NCBI GenBank assembly: GCA_029891345.1
Contig: CM057005.1
Coordinates: 62,707,760 to 62,771,759, forward strand
Direction of reading: 5' to 3'
Length of the DNA stretch: 64,000 nt
Source of the DNA: Dryococelus australis
Taxonomy: Eukaryota; Arthropoda; Insecta; Phasmatodea; Phasmatidae
Of this stretch, positions 39,401 to 51,400 are shown piece by piece; within the stretch, counting starts at the first letter, position 1, and each line of letters begins with the position of its first letter. The notes under the pieces were generated by a model. It ran no database searches. It saw nothing but the letters and a program-made list of their open reading frames with translations, and was not told the DNA's origin. Position numbers and translations under genes: made by a program.

Positions 39401-42400
39401 TTTTCTGTATAGGGGTTATGAGTTGGTCTGAATCTGTCCAAATTAAAATAATGAACCCTTTGAAGGTATGACCCTTTTCCTGGAAGTGTGAAAGGTTGTA
39501 GTTTTGAAAGTTGACTGTATATTGAGACAAACTGAATTTTAATTTCATTCGCTGGTTTCATTTTACGTACTATAAGAAAGATTCTAACATCCTTGAAGGG
39601 AACACTGCAAATACACTAAAACCCCGAATAAACAAACATATAAGTAACGAAAACAACAATCTAAAGTAAAGGTTTTTCAGGAACCGTCAAAAAAACCCAA
39701 AAGATTTTAAAAAGAATAAAATATCCTTGCTAAAATGGAATAAATTGTAATGAAAACCTAATGAAAATACATTCACTGGCTCATGGCAATAATATGTATG
39801 TATTTCTCGGTACATACCCTTAAAACATCTGCCAAAACACAAAAAAAAATTGGTTAAAGTCAGTTTAAAACTACTACGGCTGAGATTTGAGTTAAGTGCA
39901 TACGAGCCTAGAAATTTAGACTTCGCATAACATATGACATCATGAAGGGCTCTTTTGTTCTTCACCCCTCCCTACCTTGAGTGCCTACCTACCCTCCAAC
40001 CATGCTCACATAGCTACAGTTGTAGTTAATAACAGTGCAGGTTAAAGATTGAATAATATTGTGTCATATCTGAAGCAGTTGTGACATTATTTTGATGTGA
40101 ATTCAGTAACGGAGACAAAGCACGTCTCGGTGGTGTTGTCGGTTAAACAAACGTTTGGTGTGTTGGCGATTTGGTGTCTCCATATGAGCTGGGGAACAAG
40201 TCATTTGTGGAGTTGGAAGTGGTCCTAAAAATGCATTATAGTCCAAAGGCACTGGTGATTGCAGAATGATTTAAATTTCACAGGAGAGTGCAAAAAGAAA
40301 ACAAGTCCATCGCCAAGTTTTCAGTCCCCATTAAGCATTTGGTACAAATGTGCAATTTTGGCACATTTTTGCCAGAGGCATTGCGAGATCATTTGGTTAG
40401 TGTCAAAACATTCAGCAAAAGCTCACTAAAACTGGGTATACACTGGAGCAAGCACATGCATTGTCAATGACATTGAATCAAGCAGAAAAACAACAGATCA
40501 GTTGGTATAGGACGAAGTGTGCACAGTATGGGTGCAAAAGAAACAGCCTCCAGGAGTGGGAACCTCAGGAAGTAGTTTTCATCAGAGAGAATGTTATCGC
40601 TGCAGCAGTACGGAGCACATGGCAGCGACAGGCCTTTACTCACAATATAAGTCTCATAATTGATCTAAAGTACGGTATTTGGCCAGGAAATGTAGGATGC
40701 AGAAGTCGGCTACAGTATGTGGTGTCAGGGAACACAAAACTGAGGAGCCAGGAGTAGGGTACAGGATGAGTGAGAATGACCAAAATTACATCCTCTACTT
40801 GTTTATCATGCATCAGCAGCAGTTGGTAGCTACCGTGAGTTACCATGTATCAGTGATGGTAGACTGCAGACCACTGATAAGGCAAGTGGATACAGTATCG
40901 GCAGTTACTTTAGTGACGAACAAAACATATCAAGAAAATTGGCCAGACTGGCAGTTACGAAAATTGGACATCAAGATGTAAACATATTTTGGGGACTACT
41001 TGCCAGTGAAGGGGAAAGTAAACGTGGAGGTAGTATAAGGAACAGAAGAAGCAACTGCCACTATTGGTGGTGGACTCTGAACAACAGCAACTTTCTTCAT
41101 TACTAGGAAGTGATTGGAGCAGTATAAGTGTGGTTCAGTTCAGTGGACCAGGTGCTGAATGGAGCAGATACGAAAATGGGGGGGGGGGGGGGGGGGGGGA
41201 GATAAAGGAGAGAGTGCTGAAAAGGCAACTGTGTAAGTATGCAGAGATATTTAATGAGGCCTTTGAGGAAATCAAACAGTTTGTGGCCAACTTTATGCCC
41301 AAGGAGAGTGTTTCACCAGTCTTACTCAAGGCAAGGATGGCAACTTATGCACTCTAAGAAAAAGTGGAGCAGGATCTGTAGTACTTAGAATAGCAACAAA
41401 TCCTGGAAAAGGTTACCTACAGCAATTGGGCAAGCACCTTGGTAGTGGTACCTATGGCGAATGGCGAGGTAATATTGTGTGCTGATTTTAGGGCTACTGT
41501 AAATCCTAGGATAGAGCAAGCACACCAGCCACTTCCATGTATAGATGAAATTTTTGCATCTTTGGGGAATGGTAAAGTGTTTTGTGTGCTGGACTTGTCA
41601 AATGCTTACCAGCAGCAGGTGGTGGGGAAAAGAGTTGCATCCCTTGACCACCATCTTTAAACCTAAGAAGGCGGTTCCATCTTTAGCAGCAGCACAATTG
41701 CAGTGGTGGGTTTTGCCCCTTTCGACATATGACTATTCCATTGAGTACAAAAAAGGGCAGAAATGGGTAATGTTGATGCGCTGTGGAGGTTACCACTATC
41801 TCAAGCACAGACCATAGAGCAACCAGTCTTCCAGGTTCAGCATCTTCAGAACTTTCCAATCACGGCAGGGGAGATTGCTATGAAAATGGAACAGGACGAC
41901 GAATTGAAAATGATGAAAAACTATACTAGGTATGGATGGCCGAACCATGTTAATGAGCCCAGCATAAAACCTTATGCAAGCAGAAAGGATGAATTGTTAG
42001 TGGAAGAAAACAGTGTCATGTGGACAGACAGTAATTCCACAAGTAATACGAGAAAATAAGTTGCAAATGTTGCACGAGGGTCATCCTGGGGTATTTAGGA
42101 TGAAAATACTGGGAAGAAGTTATGTTTGGTTGCCTGGAATTTACAAGAGTGAGGACAAGGTAAAGAGGTGCGAGGCTTGTCAGCTGTCTAGACATAACAA
42201 GGCTCAAATGGTGAGGGTATCATGGGCAGAGACTTCTCAATTGGGAAAGCCAGTACATGTCAGTTTGACAAAAAAGGAAGGAAAAAGACTATTGATATTA
42301 GTGAATGCCTCTTCTAAATGGATGGATGTATGACCTAAGCAGAGCACAATGCCAGAGAAGACAATTGAAAAGCTATGAATAGTCTTTGCTGCATATGGTT

Positions 42401-45400
42401 TTCTCAAAAGGCCGGTGGCCGATAATAGGCCGCAGTTTTCGTCAGAAGAATTTGAGCGGTTTTATGAGACAAACGCAATCATATTGCAGCTGACTCCACC
42501 TTTCGACTCACAATCCAATGGAGCAGCATAGAGAACTGTGCAGTAAGTGAAGATTGCACTTTTAAAGCAGGAACAGGAAGTGGTTTAATGAGAAGGGGGG
42601 GGGGGGGACCATCCCTGCAACATACCATCGATAAGTGGTTGTTTACATACCGAAATATACCATGTGTGGTGACTGGGAAAACCCCAGTAGAAATGTTTTT
42701 GAGGAGGAAACCACGTGCGAGGTTGCTGTTAGTGAAGCCAAACCTGCCAGAATATAATGATAAGACACTTAGAGTGGTTCAAGATGCACGATTCAGTGTG
42801 AGGAATCCAATATTGGTGAAGTGCGACCATGGGGAACAGGCAAGATGGCTACCAGGGTGTAGTGTAGGAATAGCGAGCCCGGTGACGTACAAGGTTAAGG
42901 TTAGGGACGTCATAAGATTTTGTCGTCTTGATCGCTTACGCAAGTGTCACCTGCAAGAGGGGGTGTCTTTGGACGAACAGAGGAACTCACCCCATACTGC
43001 ACCTAAACAAGAGGGAGAGTGGAGCCGTGTGTCTTCACGGAAGATAGGAGCAACATCAAGAGTCGGAGTGGCATCAGCACCAAAGTGGCCTGTGACAGAA
43101 GCAGAATCCATGGTCAGAGCAGCAGAGCAGTCAGCAATTGGAGCAAGGCCAAGAATCAGATCAACATCAACACTAGAGGCACCAGCAGCAACAGGAGAAG
43201 AGTCAAGAGCCAGAGCAGCATCTGCACCAGAGCAGCCGGTGACAGGTGCAGCATTCAGAGTTAGAGCAACAGCCATACCAGAGCAGCCAGCAATGGACAT
43301 AGTGCAGGACCAGGCAGTGGAATGGTTACAAGGGGCATCAAGCACAGGAGACAACAGCAAAGAGGTACGTGGTTTTGGTGTGGAAACTAAAGCTCCTCTC
43401 AGAGGGGGATCGTAAAGAGCAGTGAAAGGCTGAGGCATTGTCCTCCAACATGGTGGGAGAGGTAGACAAAATTAATTAGTCTCTAGACCAGTTAGGGGTG
43501 GCCATAAATTTAGAAGGGAGAAGTGTAGTATTGAGTAATTATGGTGCCAAGGTTGGCAGCCGTGAGTGTTGACATGGTGGTGTCTGGGTTCGGCACATAA
43601 AATGTTAAATTAAAAAGTTAGTTCCTATGTCCTTGGAATGGGACCACCCATCACTAGAACACTGGCCAGCTCTGACCAGGCATAAGTTTACCACTCGAAT
43701 GCAACGTTAGCACCTGATGCCACAGGTCATACGGATTAATCAAGTGATGTATCAGTGACAACTTTGTCAACTCGAACAGATGAATTTGTGTAATTTTTGT
43801 AATCTGTACATAGACTGCTAGACCTACAACTAAGAAAATAATCTTTTTTTTTTTTTTGTTGCCCAAATGTTTATGCTGATTTTCTGTAGTGTGAAAATTC
43901 TGTCTCACAAATTTTCTCCATAATTAGAACAAACTATAATCACCTTAGCCTAAAATACCAGTGCACCTTAGGTTAATGAAATGATAGGCCATTAGAAAAT
44001 TAAAAAACTAATTATTTCGCTGTGTGTTATGTTATTTAAACATGTTTTTCTCCACAGCAGTCGGACAGCACCCAATGGTGGTTTCTACATTGCTGCTGAT
44101 GTACCAAAAGCAATTTCCAACTCTCAGAGGCAGAAAAATAAACATCTCAAGCACAAGATGAAATATTCCTCCCAAGTGAAGGAAAACAAAGATGCTGTGT
44201 CACCTCATCCTGAGCAAGCTGATGAATACACAGGTGAAAAGGTTCATACTCTCTCATGCCTTCAGTAACATATATGTCAAAAATACAAGACAAATCTCTC
44301 TTTATTTAAATATATGTATGTGCGTGTGTGCATACGTATGTATGTATGTATGTATGTATGCATGCATTTATGAACGTATGTACATACACTGCCAGATGGT
44401 AAAAATAGCACACACAAAAAGATGTATTGGATGGTACTGGAACCTGATATGTAAAGACAGTGATACAGTACACATTATACAAATGACCACAAAAACAGAG
44501 CAGCATGACAATTACATAAGGATTTGTGGTAAGCTGTCTGGTCATATTCAATAATTGACGGGTGCCGCTTATACAAATAATCTAATATGATTACGACTCA
44601 TCGCCTAGAGTACCTCTTCCACAACTACAGATGTGGTTGACACGTTGCCTACCTTACAGGCAACGGGAACTTTGAGCAAATTTTTCTCACCTGGAGGATA
44701 CACAACCCGGCAGGTCGCCGCTCCCCTACCCGCGCTGAGAGCCTGCAAGCTGCCCAGAACTCGGTTAAGGCTGAGCGCCTCCGACGAGGCACGAAGCAGA
44801 ATCGCTAACCAGAGTATTCCCACGCCAACCAGGGCCGGAGGACGTCACGCCTCCCCCACACCCCGTGCCGGCAGCCTACAAGCTTCCACTATATAAGTCC
44901 GGACGCTGCCGAGCTTGACAGTCATTCACTTTCCATCTCTTGCGTTATCCCACAGCACTGCTGCCAGTGCTGGGACAGCCTGAGATCTTCGAAGCATTGA
45001 GTACGCTCCCTGCGGCTACTTCACCATCGACAACCAGTCAACCCGACAACCAGCAAACACGCTTAACAACATGTTAAATTCATTTTGTCTCCTCAAGACA
45101 TCTTCTTTAGACAGTTTAGTAGTATAATATATTTTCTCATTACGCTCTTTCTTTCCCATTCTCCATTAGAACCAGGTCGCCTACACCTGGTCAGCGTAGT
45201 AACCTTCGGCACTCAATTGCCTGTGGTAGGAAGTAACATGCATCGCATGTTTATTGAGACTTCAATAAACGTACTGTTGTCTCCTACTTCTCAGCTTTTC
45301 TTTGTTAGAGTATCTGTCTGTTTACCCTCTAGATATGGGTTGCTATGTACACCTTTGATGAGGACCGGGGAATTTATAACTACCGAATTCACTTCAGTCA

Positions 45401-48400
45401 TGGGCGCCCTTCAGGGGTCCGTCATATTTTCACACACCCATTAGACAGCCATCTTTTGCTTCCCAAACTACAACAGGTTTGTTTCCAGTGCCGGTGGGGA
45501 GGAACAGAGGAGCCACAACAACTAGCAACACCTTCACCCAGAGAGGGGCGATAGTCTCAAGTTATTGCCTTATCCCACGGCACTGCTTCCAGTGCCGAGG
45601 CTTGAGATCTGTCATCCATTCCTGTGTGGATGCACATCCAGTGGCGACATTGGTGACCCAAACAGCTCCACGTCTCTGATCAACCCGCATAGCGTGGGGG
45701 ATTAGTGGAGACTTTACAGAGCCTGGTCAGCAAGCCAAAACCGGACTTACACTAATAACTTGTGTTCAGTATTTGAGTCAAGGTGTACCCAGTAACCTGT
45801 GGGTGGAGACTTAATGCCTTTCAGTCAAAGGTACGGCCGTAGGCGTAGGGAGCAACACGCAACGCTTCTTGCCGCCAGACAGTTAAGTGCACTTCCTCAG
45901 CCTATATCAGAAAGGCAGGCGGAACGGAACCGCATTGCCCAACTCAGGCATGAGTCAGTATTGACTGCCCCGATTGCAGTATTATTTGTTTCTCCGTGCA
46001 TACGCATTCACCCGTCGTGCCATCCTGTGGTAAAAGGATTGTTGAGCGGTATGAAAGTGAGGTTCAGTTGGGATAACATCCACATCTGGACAAACGAATC
46101 TCACCTGTGGAACCGCAGCCACGGTGTGGGCCAGGCTCGTTACGACTGGACCAGGTACACCACCAACATGACACCCAAGAAGTAGGAGTAAGTGAGTACT
46201 AGCCAACACTCCTTGCCTCTCGTCGCCTAGCTAACTCAATCACCCAGCTTTTGGTCTAGCAGACAGAATCCTCGACTGTCGTGACTATTAACATAGCCAG
46301 TCACACATCATAGTGTATTGTGATACATGCTGCAACACAGCTGTTATGAGTTCCAGCAGATGCCAGATGTTGTCCTGAGGCATACAGGCCCACAGTTGTT
46401 GAAGGTGTGTTCGAAATCCCAGATATTGCGACATGGCGGCAGATGGAATTTCAATTGGCCCCACATATACCCAATTGGGGACATTCCAGGGAGGGGGGCA
46501 AACCAATTTGTAGTGTTTGAACCTGACGAAGGCAGTCCTGGGCTACCCATGCCATGTACAATGTACAGTCAGGCGTTATCCTGATGGGATATCGCACTGG
46601 GAATCCTGACCATATATACAGAAGCAGATTGGATTGTAGGATCTCGTCCACATACCACTGTGCCTTCCAATACCATAGTGCCTGCCATTGGAGTATGCTG
46701 CTTGATAGTGAGATTGGTACATATTTGTGGTGTTCACCAGAGGCCATCCACACCTGGACACAATGATCATCAGTCGCCATAATGAAGTGGCACTCATCAC
46801 AAAATATCACACATAATCAGTCAGCAAAATTCCACATTTCTCTGGCCTCGCACCACTACAAACAAAACTGCTACTGTTCCAGGGTTAATGACAGCACATT
46901 TAATGATCACTAGGATCACAGTTTCGCCTGCGCAAGGCATCTAGAAATGGTTTGTTGGCACACAGGAGCCCCAATACTGGCCAGTATCATGGACGGGATC
47001 ACCATGGTATTCATCCCTACCTGCCTCATTACCAGTCGATTCTCTTGACCGGTAGTTGTCCTAAGTTGGTCCTCCGTGTATGGGTGCCTTTATGTATCCA
47101 CTGTTCCCAACAGCATCATACTGTATGGTCCAAAACAATCCACATGGTGTGCTATACTGCCACATGACCACCCTGCAGTTTTCAGCCCGATTATGAGTCC
47201 TCTCTCGAAGTCCGTCAGTTACATAAAGCGACGTCTTTGGTGTCTTCCTGGCATTCTTCGTCACTCTGTACACTTGCTACATAATATCTGGTGTTTTACG
47301 CATTAATGCAGCTTCGGCTACACACCAGTGTTTACAATTGTTGGTCGTGCTTGCAGCGCCACTGCTGGGTATGTAGTCAAATGCAAACACACCTTCATGA
47401 GATTGTGAATACCAGCCCATATGCTTTGATATTGACATTGTTTTACTGCTGTTACCATGGTTTCTTCATTGTGTGCTATTTTCATTGTCCAGCTCTGTGT
47501 GTGTGTGTGTATATATATATAAAGTAAACATCAGCAAGTCATCAGCATATAGTAATATATATAGAAAGCATGGCAATTTACTATAGGCTGATGACTTGCG
47601 GATGTTTACTTTTTTGTTGATTTTCTTGTTTATGCACCACAATTTGTCATATATTTGAGTATATGAATTACACAATTGCAAGTAAAACTTTAAAAGGTTT
47701 TACTTTTAAACTATTCCTGTGAATGAAAAATTATCAACCCTGAATGAGTTGTCAACATTACACCAATACGTAATTATTTAAATGTCTGTACTAAGGGAAA
47801 TGAAGCCCAAAAGCAGTATATTAACTCATTTTTGTCACAAGTAATTTTTCAGAGGTTATTTTCAAACTTTTTTGCATGACAAGTCATTAATAATTCACTC
47901 AGTTCTCATTTCTAAGATCCCTAGAATAGTAACCCTCTCGAAATAACTACATACTTGGTTGGGGAACCATGAAATTTATTCAACTGAAAAGGTTCTTCCA
48001 AAAACAAATCCCTCCAGAATAACAACCCTTTCCCCAGGAAACATGAAATATCTTACAACTTATCTCTTGCAGTGCCAAAATTTTAGGTACACCTCTTGAA
48101 AAACAACTTTTAAACAAAAACTGCATGACTATACTACTTTCATGCACTGTTCTCCTTAATGGTGTAACCAGAACATAATAATAGAGGTAACATATTCAAC
48201 CTCCATTTAGATAAATACTATTTGTTTATCAAATTAAATTAAAGCTATTTTATTTATTAAATTATGTTTAGATTCCTCATTCATACCAGAAGGTATGATA
48301 GCCGACTTTGGCTCCAAAATAATTATCACTGGGCCAAACAGTGATGACTATCCCCAAGGTGAGATAATAGTTGAAGAAGAAAAGACAACCGATGAATTTA

Positions 48401-51400
48401 TGGAGCAGACATTTGGTACTGGACTGGAACTTCTTCAATTGCGGCAGAAGCTCCAGAAACTTGACTTCTATTTCAACTTTCTTGGTATCGTCCATGAGGA
48501 CTGTCGCCAGAAAATCCTGTGCGAAGTCCTAAAAGAACCCAGTAGGTTCTATCCTTTCAGTGGTGTGCTAGACGATGCCACTAGGTAAGCTGCATATGCA
48601 ATAATAATTAGACTTGCTATTGGGCAGCTGCATGGTGGCAAGTCCATTCTTCCCTCTCCCTTACTTCAATCCCGGACTTTACCCTTCCCAAACTTTCAAA
48701 CCGTTCTTATTGTTACCACCTTCTGCAACAAATTCCTCTCTCTCACAGACCTCACAAGCTTAGACTGTCTCCTCTGTTAGATTTCAGTAGAATCACAATA
48801 TAATTAACACATTGGGCACAGTTGTTACATTTCAGTACAATTAGATGTGAATAAATTATGTGTAATTAGCAAGACAAAATTTCTGTTTACCAATTTTATT
48901 CTTCCATTTGTCTTCTCATAAGAAAACTATATACAATTATCACTTGATTCTTCTGAAAAAAATACAATTCAATACTTGTTACTTAGTTTTTCATCCTCTT
49001 GTTGCAGCAATTATGTCACTATCTTTTTCATCATTACTTTACATTAAAAAATTCACATACTACGTTTCACATTTCTTTTTAACCTGAATACACACATCCA
49101 TCATTGATGGTATCAGTTATCATTTTGCTAGAAAATGTTGTTTGAATTTACTTCGGCCTCTTATGTTGTCACCTGTCATCTGATTGGCTGTGGTCTGACC
49201 ACACCAAATCTCTCCCCTAATCAGCGATGGCGAGACGAGAGACAACCAGGATAATTTTCTTTTGTGCTTTTTTCTTAATACACATTGAATACTTTTTATC
49301 ATCTAGGAAATAATGAATACTAACAAACAAAATTATAACACTGCATATAGTTTAGAAACAAATCAAATATACTTACACATGATCATGTCAATAAAATATT
49401 AAATTGACCAAAGATAATACCGTATTTTATTTAACTCGTATAATAAAGTGTAATTTGGAAAATATATTAAATGACGTGACAACATAAGCAAGTATTCCGT
49501 AATCACATCTAATTAAAGTAACTCTGACCAGCGGTAAACTTAACCCCTCAAAAAAACTGCAATGTTACAGCCCCACTTAGTTTCTTTCCTATTCTCTTAT
49601 CTTTTCATCACTGTTTCCTCTCCTCCTATACACACTTTTAGCCAGCAACCTAACCTTCCCATTCTTTCATAACCTGAGCCTCAAAATGTCAGGTCTTGCC
49701 GATCCTCAAACAACACCTATACGAAGAAAACTAAAATTATAGTGTTGCTCACATAAATTAATTTTTTGTGACACAAATTTCGCTATTGATTTTGGTGGCT
49801 TTCTTCAGTGAATCTTGTATCTATGTACTTAGAAGCGTGCTGCTGTGACTGTGTTTGTCAGCAACTCCGTAGAGAAGTTAATTTTTTTTTAAAAGTACAC
49901 CTACATTGTGACATCACTTCACTTGCTGTGGTGTACGCATGCTGTGAAATTGTAAGTGTATGTCGTGAACAAGTTAAGAAATTTTGTGTAAATGTTTACA
50001 GCTTCTACGGTGACTTTCAAAGCCTGAACTCTGAGCTCGCCAACACAACAGAAGGTGCCCGGCTACTATCCTACATGGAGGCTGCATTTCGAGCTCAAGA
50101 AAAGTGAGGTCAAAACCATGGGCATTTCTGTTGGCTATATAATTAGCAATAATGAGTTGTCTGCCTATAAAAAAAAGTCTCATTGCTTCTTGATGCATGA
50201 CCATTACACAAAGTATTTTTGCATTATGGTTTTCTTTATACTATGAGTTCATCACACTATTAAAATTAAGTTTTTTAAACAATATGCTTAGCACGGAAAT
50301 GCTACTGAATACTCTACGGAATAATTATTGCCGTGAATACGTCTTTTAAAATTTGCAACCATAAGGGAGGCAATCCAGAAAACCAGATGATAACAAAATC
50401 AGGGGATACAGTTTGGCATTGCAGCTCCGAATCCATCACCTACATTCAAAATTCAATTACACCACTAGATTGCCAAAGGATAATAGAATATGTTACATTG
50501 AGTGTAGTGCAAAGTATCGCGTGGAACAGGGAGAGGCCACAATTTTGAGATTGTTTCGCAGCATCTCATAACTTCCACATAATATAACTTTTGACTAGGA
50601 GAAGCTACGACATTCATTTAGGTTTCAATTGACAGCTCTCGTCAAGTTCAATCGATTGAGTGTATAAAAAATTTGTGTGGCGTGGTTATGGTGAAATTGT
50701 ATGTGCTTAATGTAAGAAACTAAGAAAACTTAACACAATTTCGGCCTATACTCGTCAAAAAGCCACGTCGAATTACAGATATTGTATATGGTTGGAAAGA
50801 GCATCTCAAAAGCAATTCAGTGATAACCATAAAACCCCATATGATCAAGTGAAGCAGTGTTGGGAATTAAAAAAAAAACATCAAGGCATCTGAGCTCATC
50901 AATGTACATGTATTCATGCAAAACAAATGGCCATGTCTACAACATAGCCAAACCCAAGTTATTTTTGGAACTCTTTCTGTTTATATTAACCTGTCTTTTA
51001 TTTCAGTTTTTAATCAGGGCCCAAAGACATCAGTTTCATTCCTCTCAGTTAAAAAAATTTGCCAATAATAACTCCAAATAATTTCCCCATAGTGTGTATA
51101 AAGTTGTGCAAAGTAGCACATATCGGTGGGGCTCACACACAGTATGTTCCACAGCAGAGCGGCATGCAGTACTGGGGTTATCAGAATACCTTACAACAAT
51201 CCGTTACTTGTTAGATTGCTGGGGTTATCAGAATGCCCTACAACAATCCGTTACTTGTTAGATTGCATCATAATTTTGGTGTCAAAGGTGCGCCACCATA
51301 TGTTACTTTTGAAAATAACATTAAATCATTATCAAAAGTGAATAAAATAAGATTATTTGTTTTGAGGAATTAAAATCACTGTTAAGTGCAGTCAACTTAT

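Larger units (their letters stand above)
40260..43415 (+). mobile_element. Broken Ty3/Gypsy retrotransposon in intron 1
   Basis: Gag, protease, reverse transcriptase, RNase H and integrase remnants appear in the usual Gypsy order and on the host-gene strand, but most of RT and RNase H is deleted and every domain has frameshifts or stops. Long G tracts (41178-41199, 42595-42607) interrupt it. I could not identify flanking LTRs. It lies within 650 bases of exon 2. Confidence 0.85.

Noticed and set aside
45799-46185. 128-codon + frame (Arg/Gln-rich start) as a gag gene
   Set aside because: It follows an LTR-like block, but no gag or nucleocapsid motif is visible, so I did not call it.
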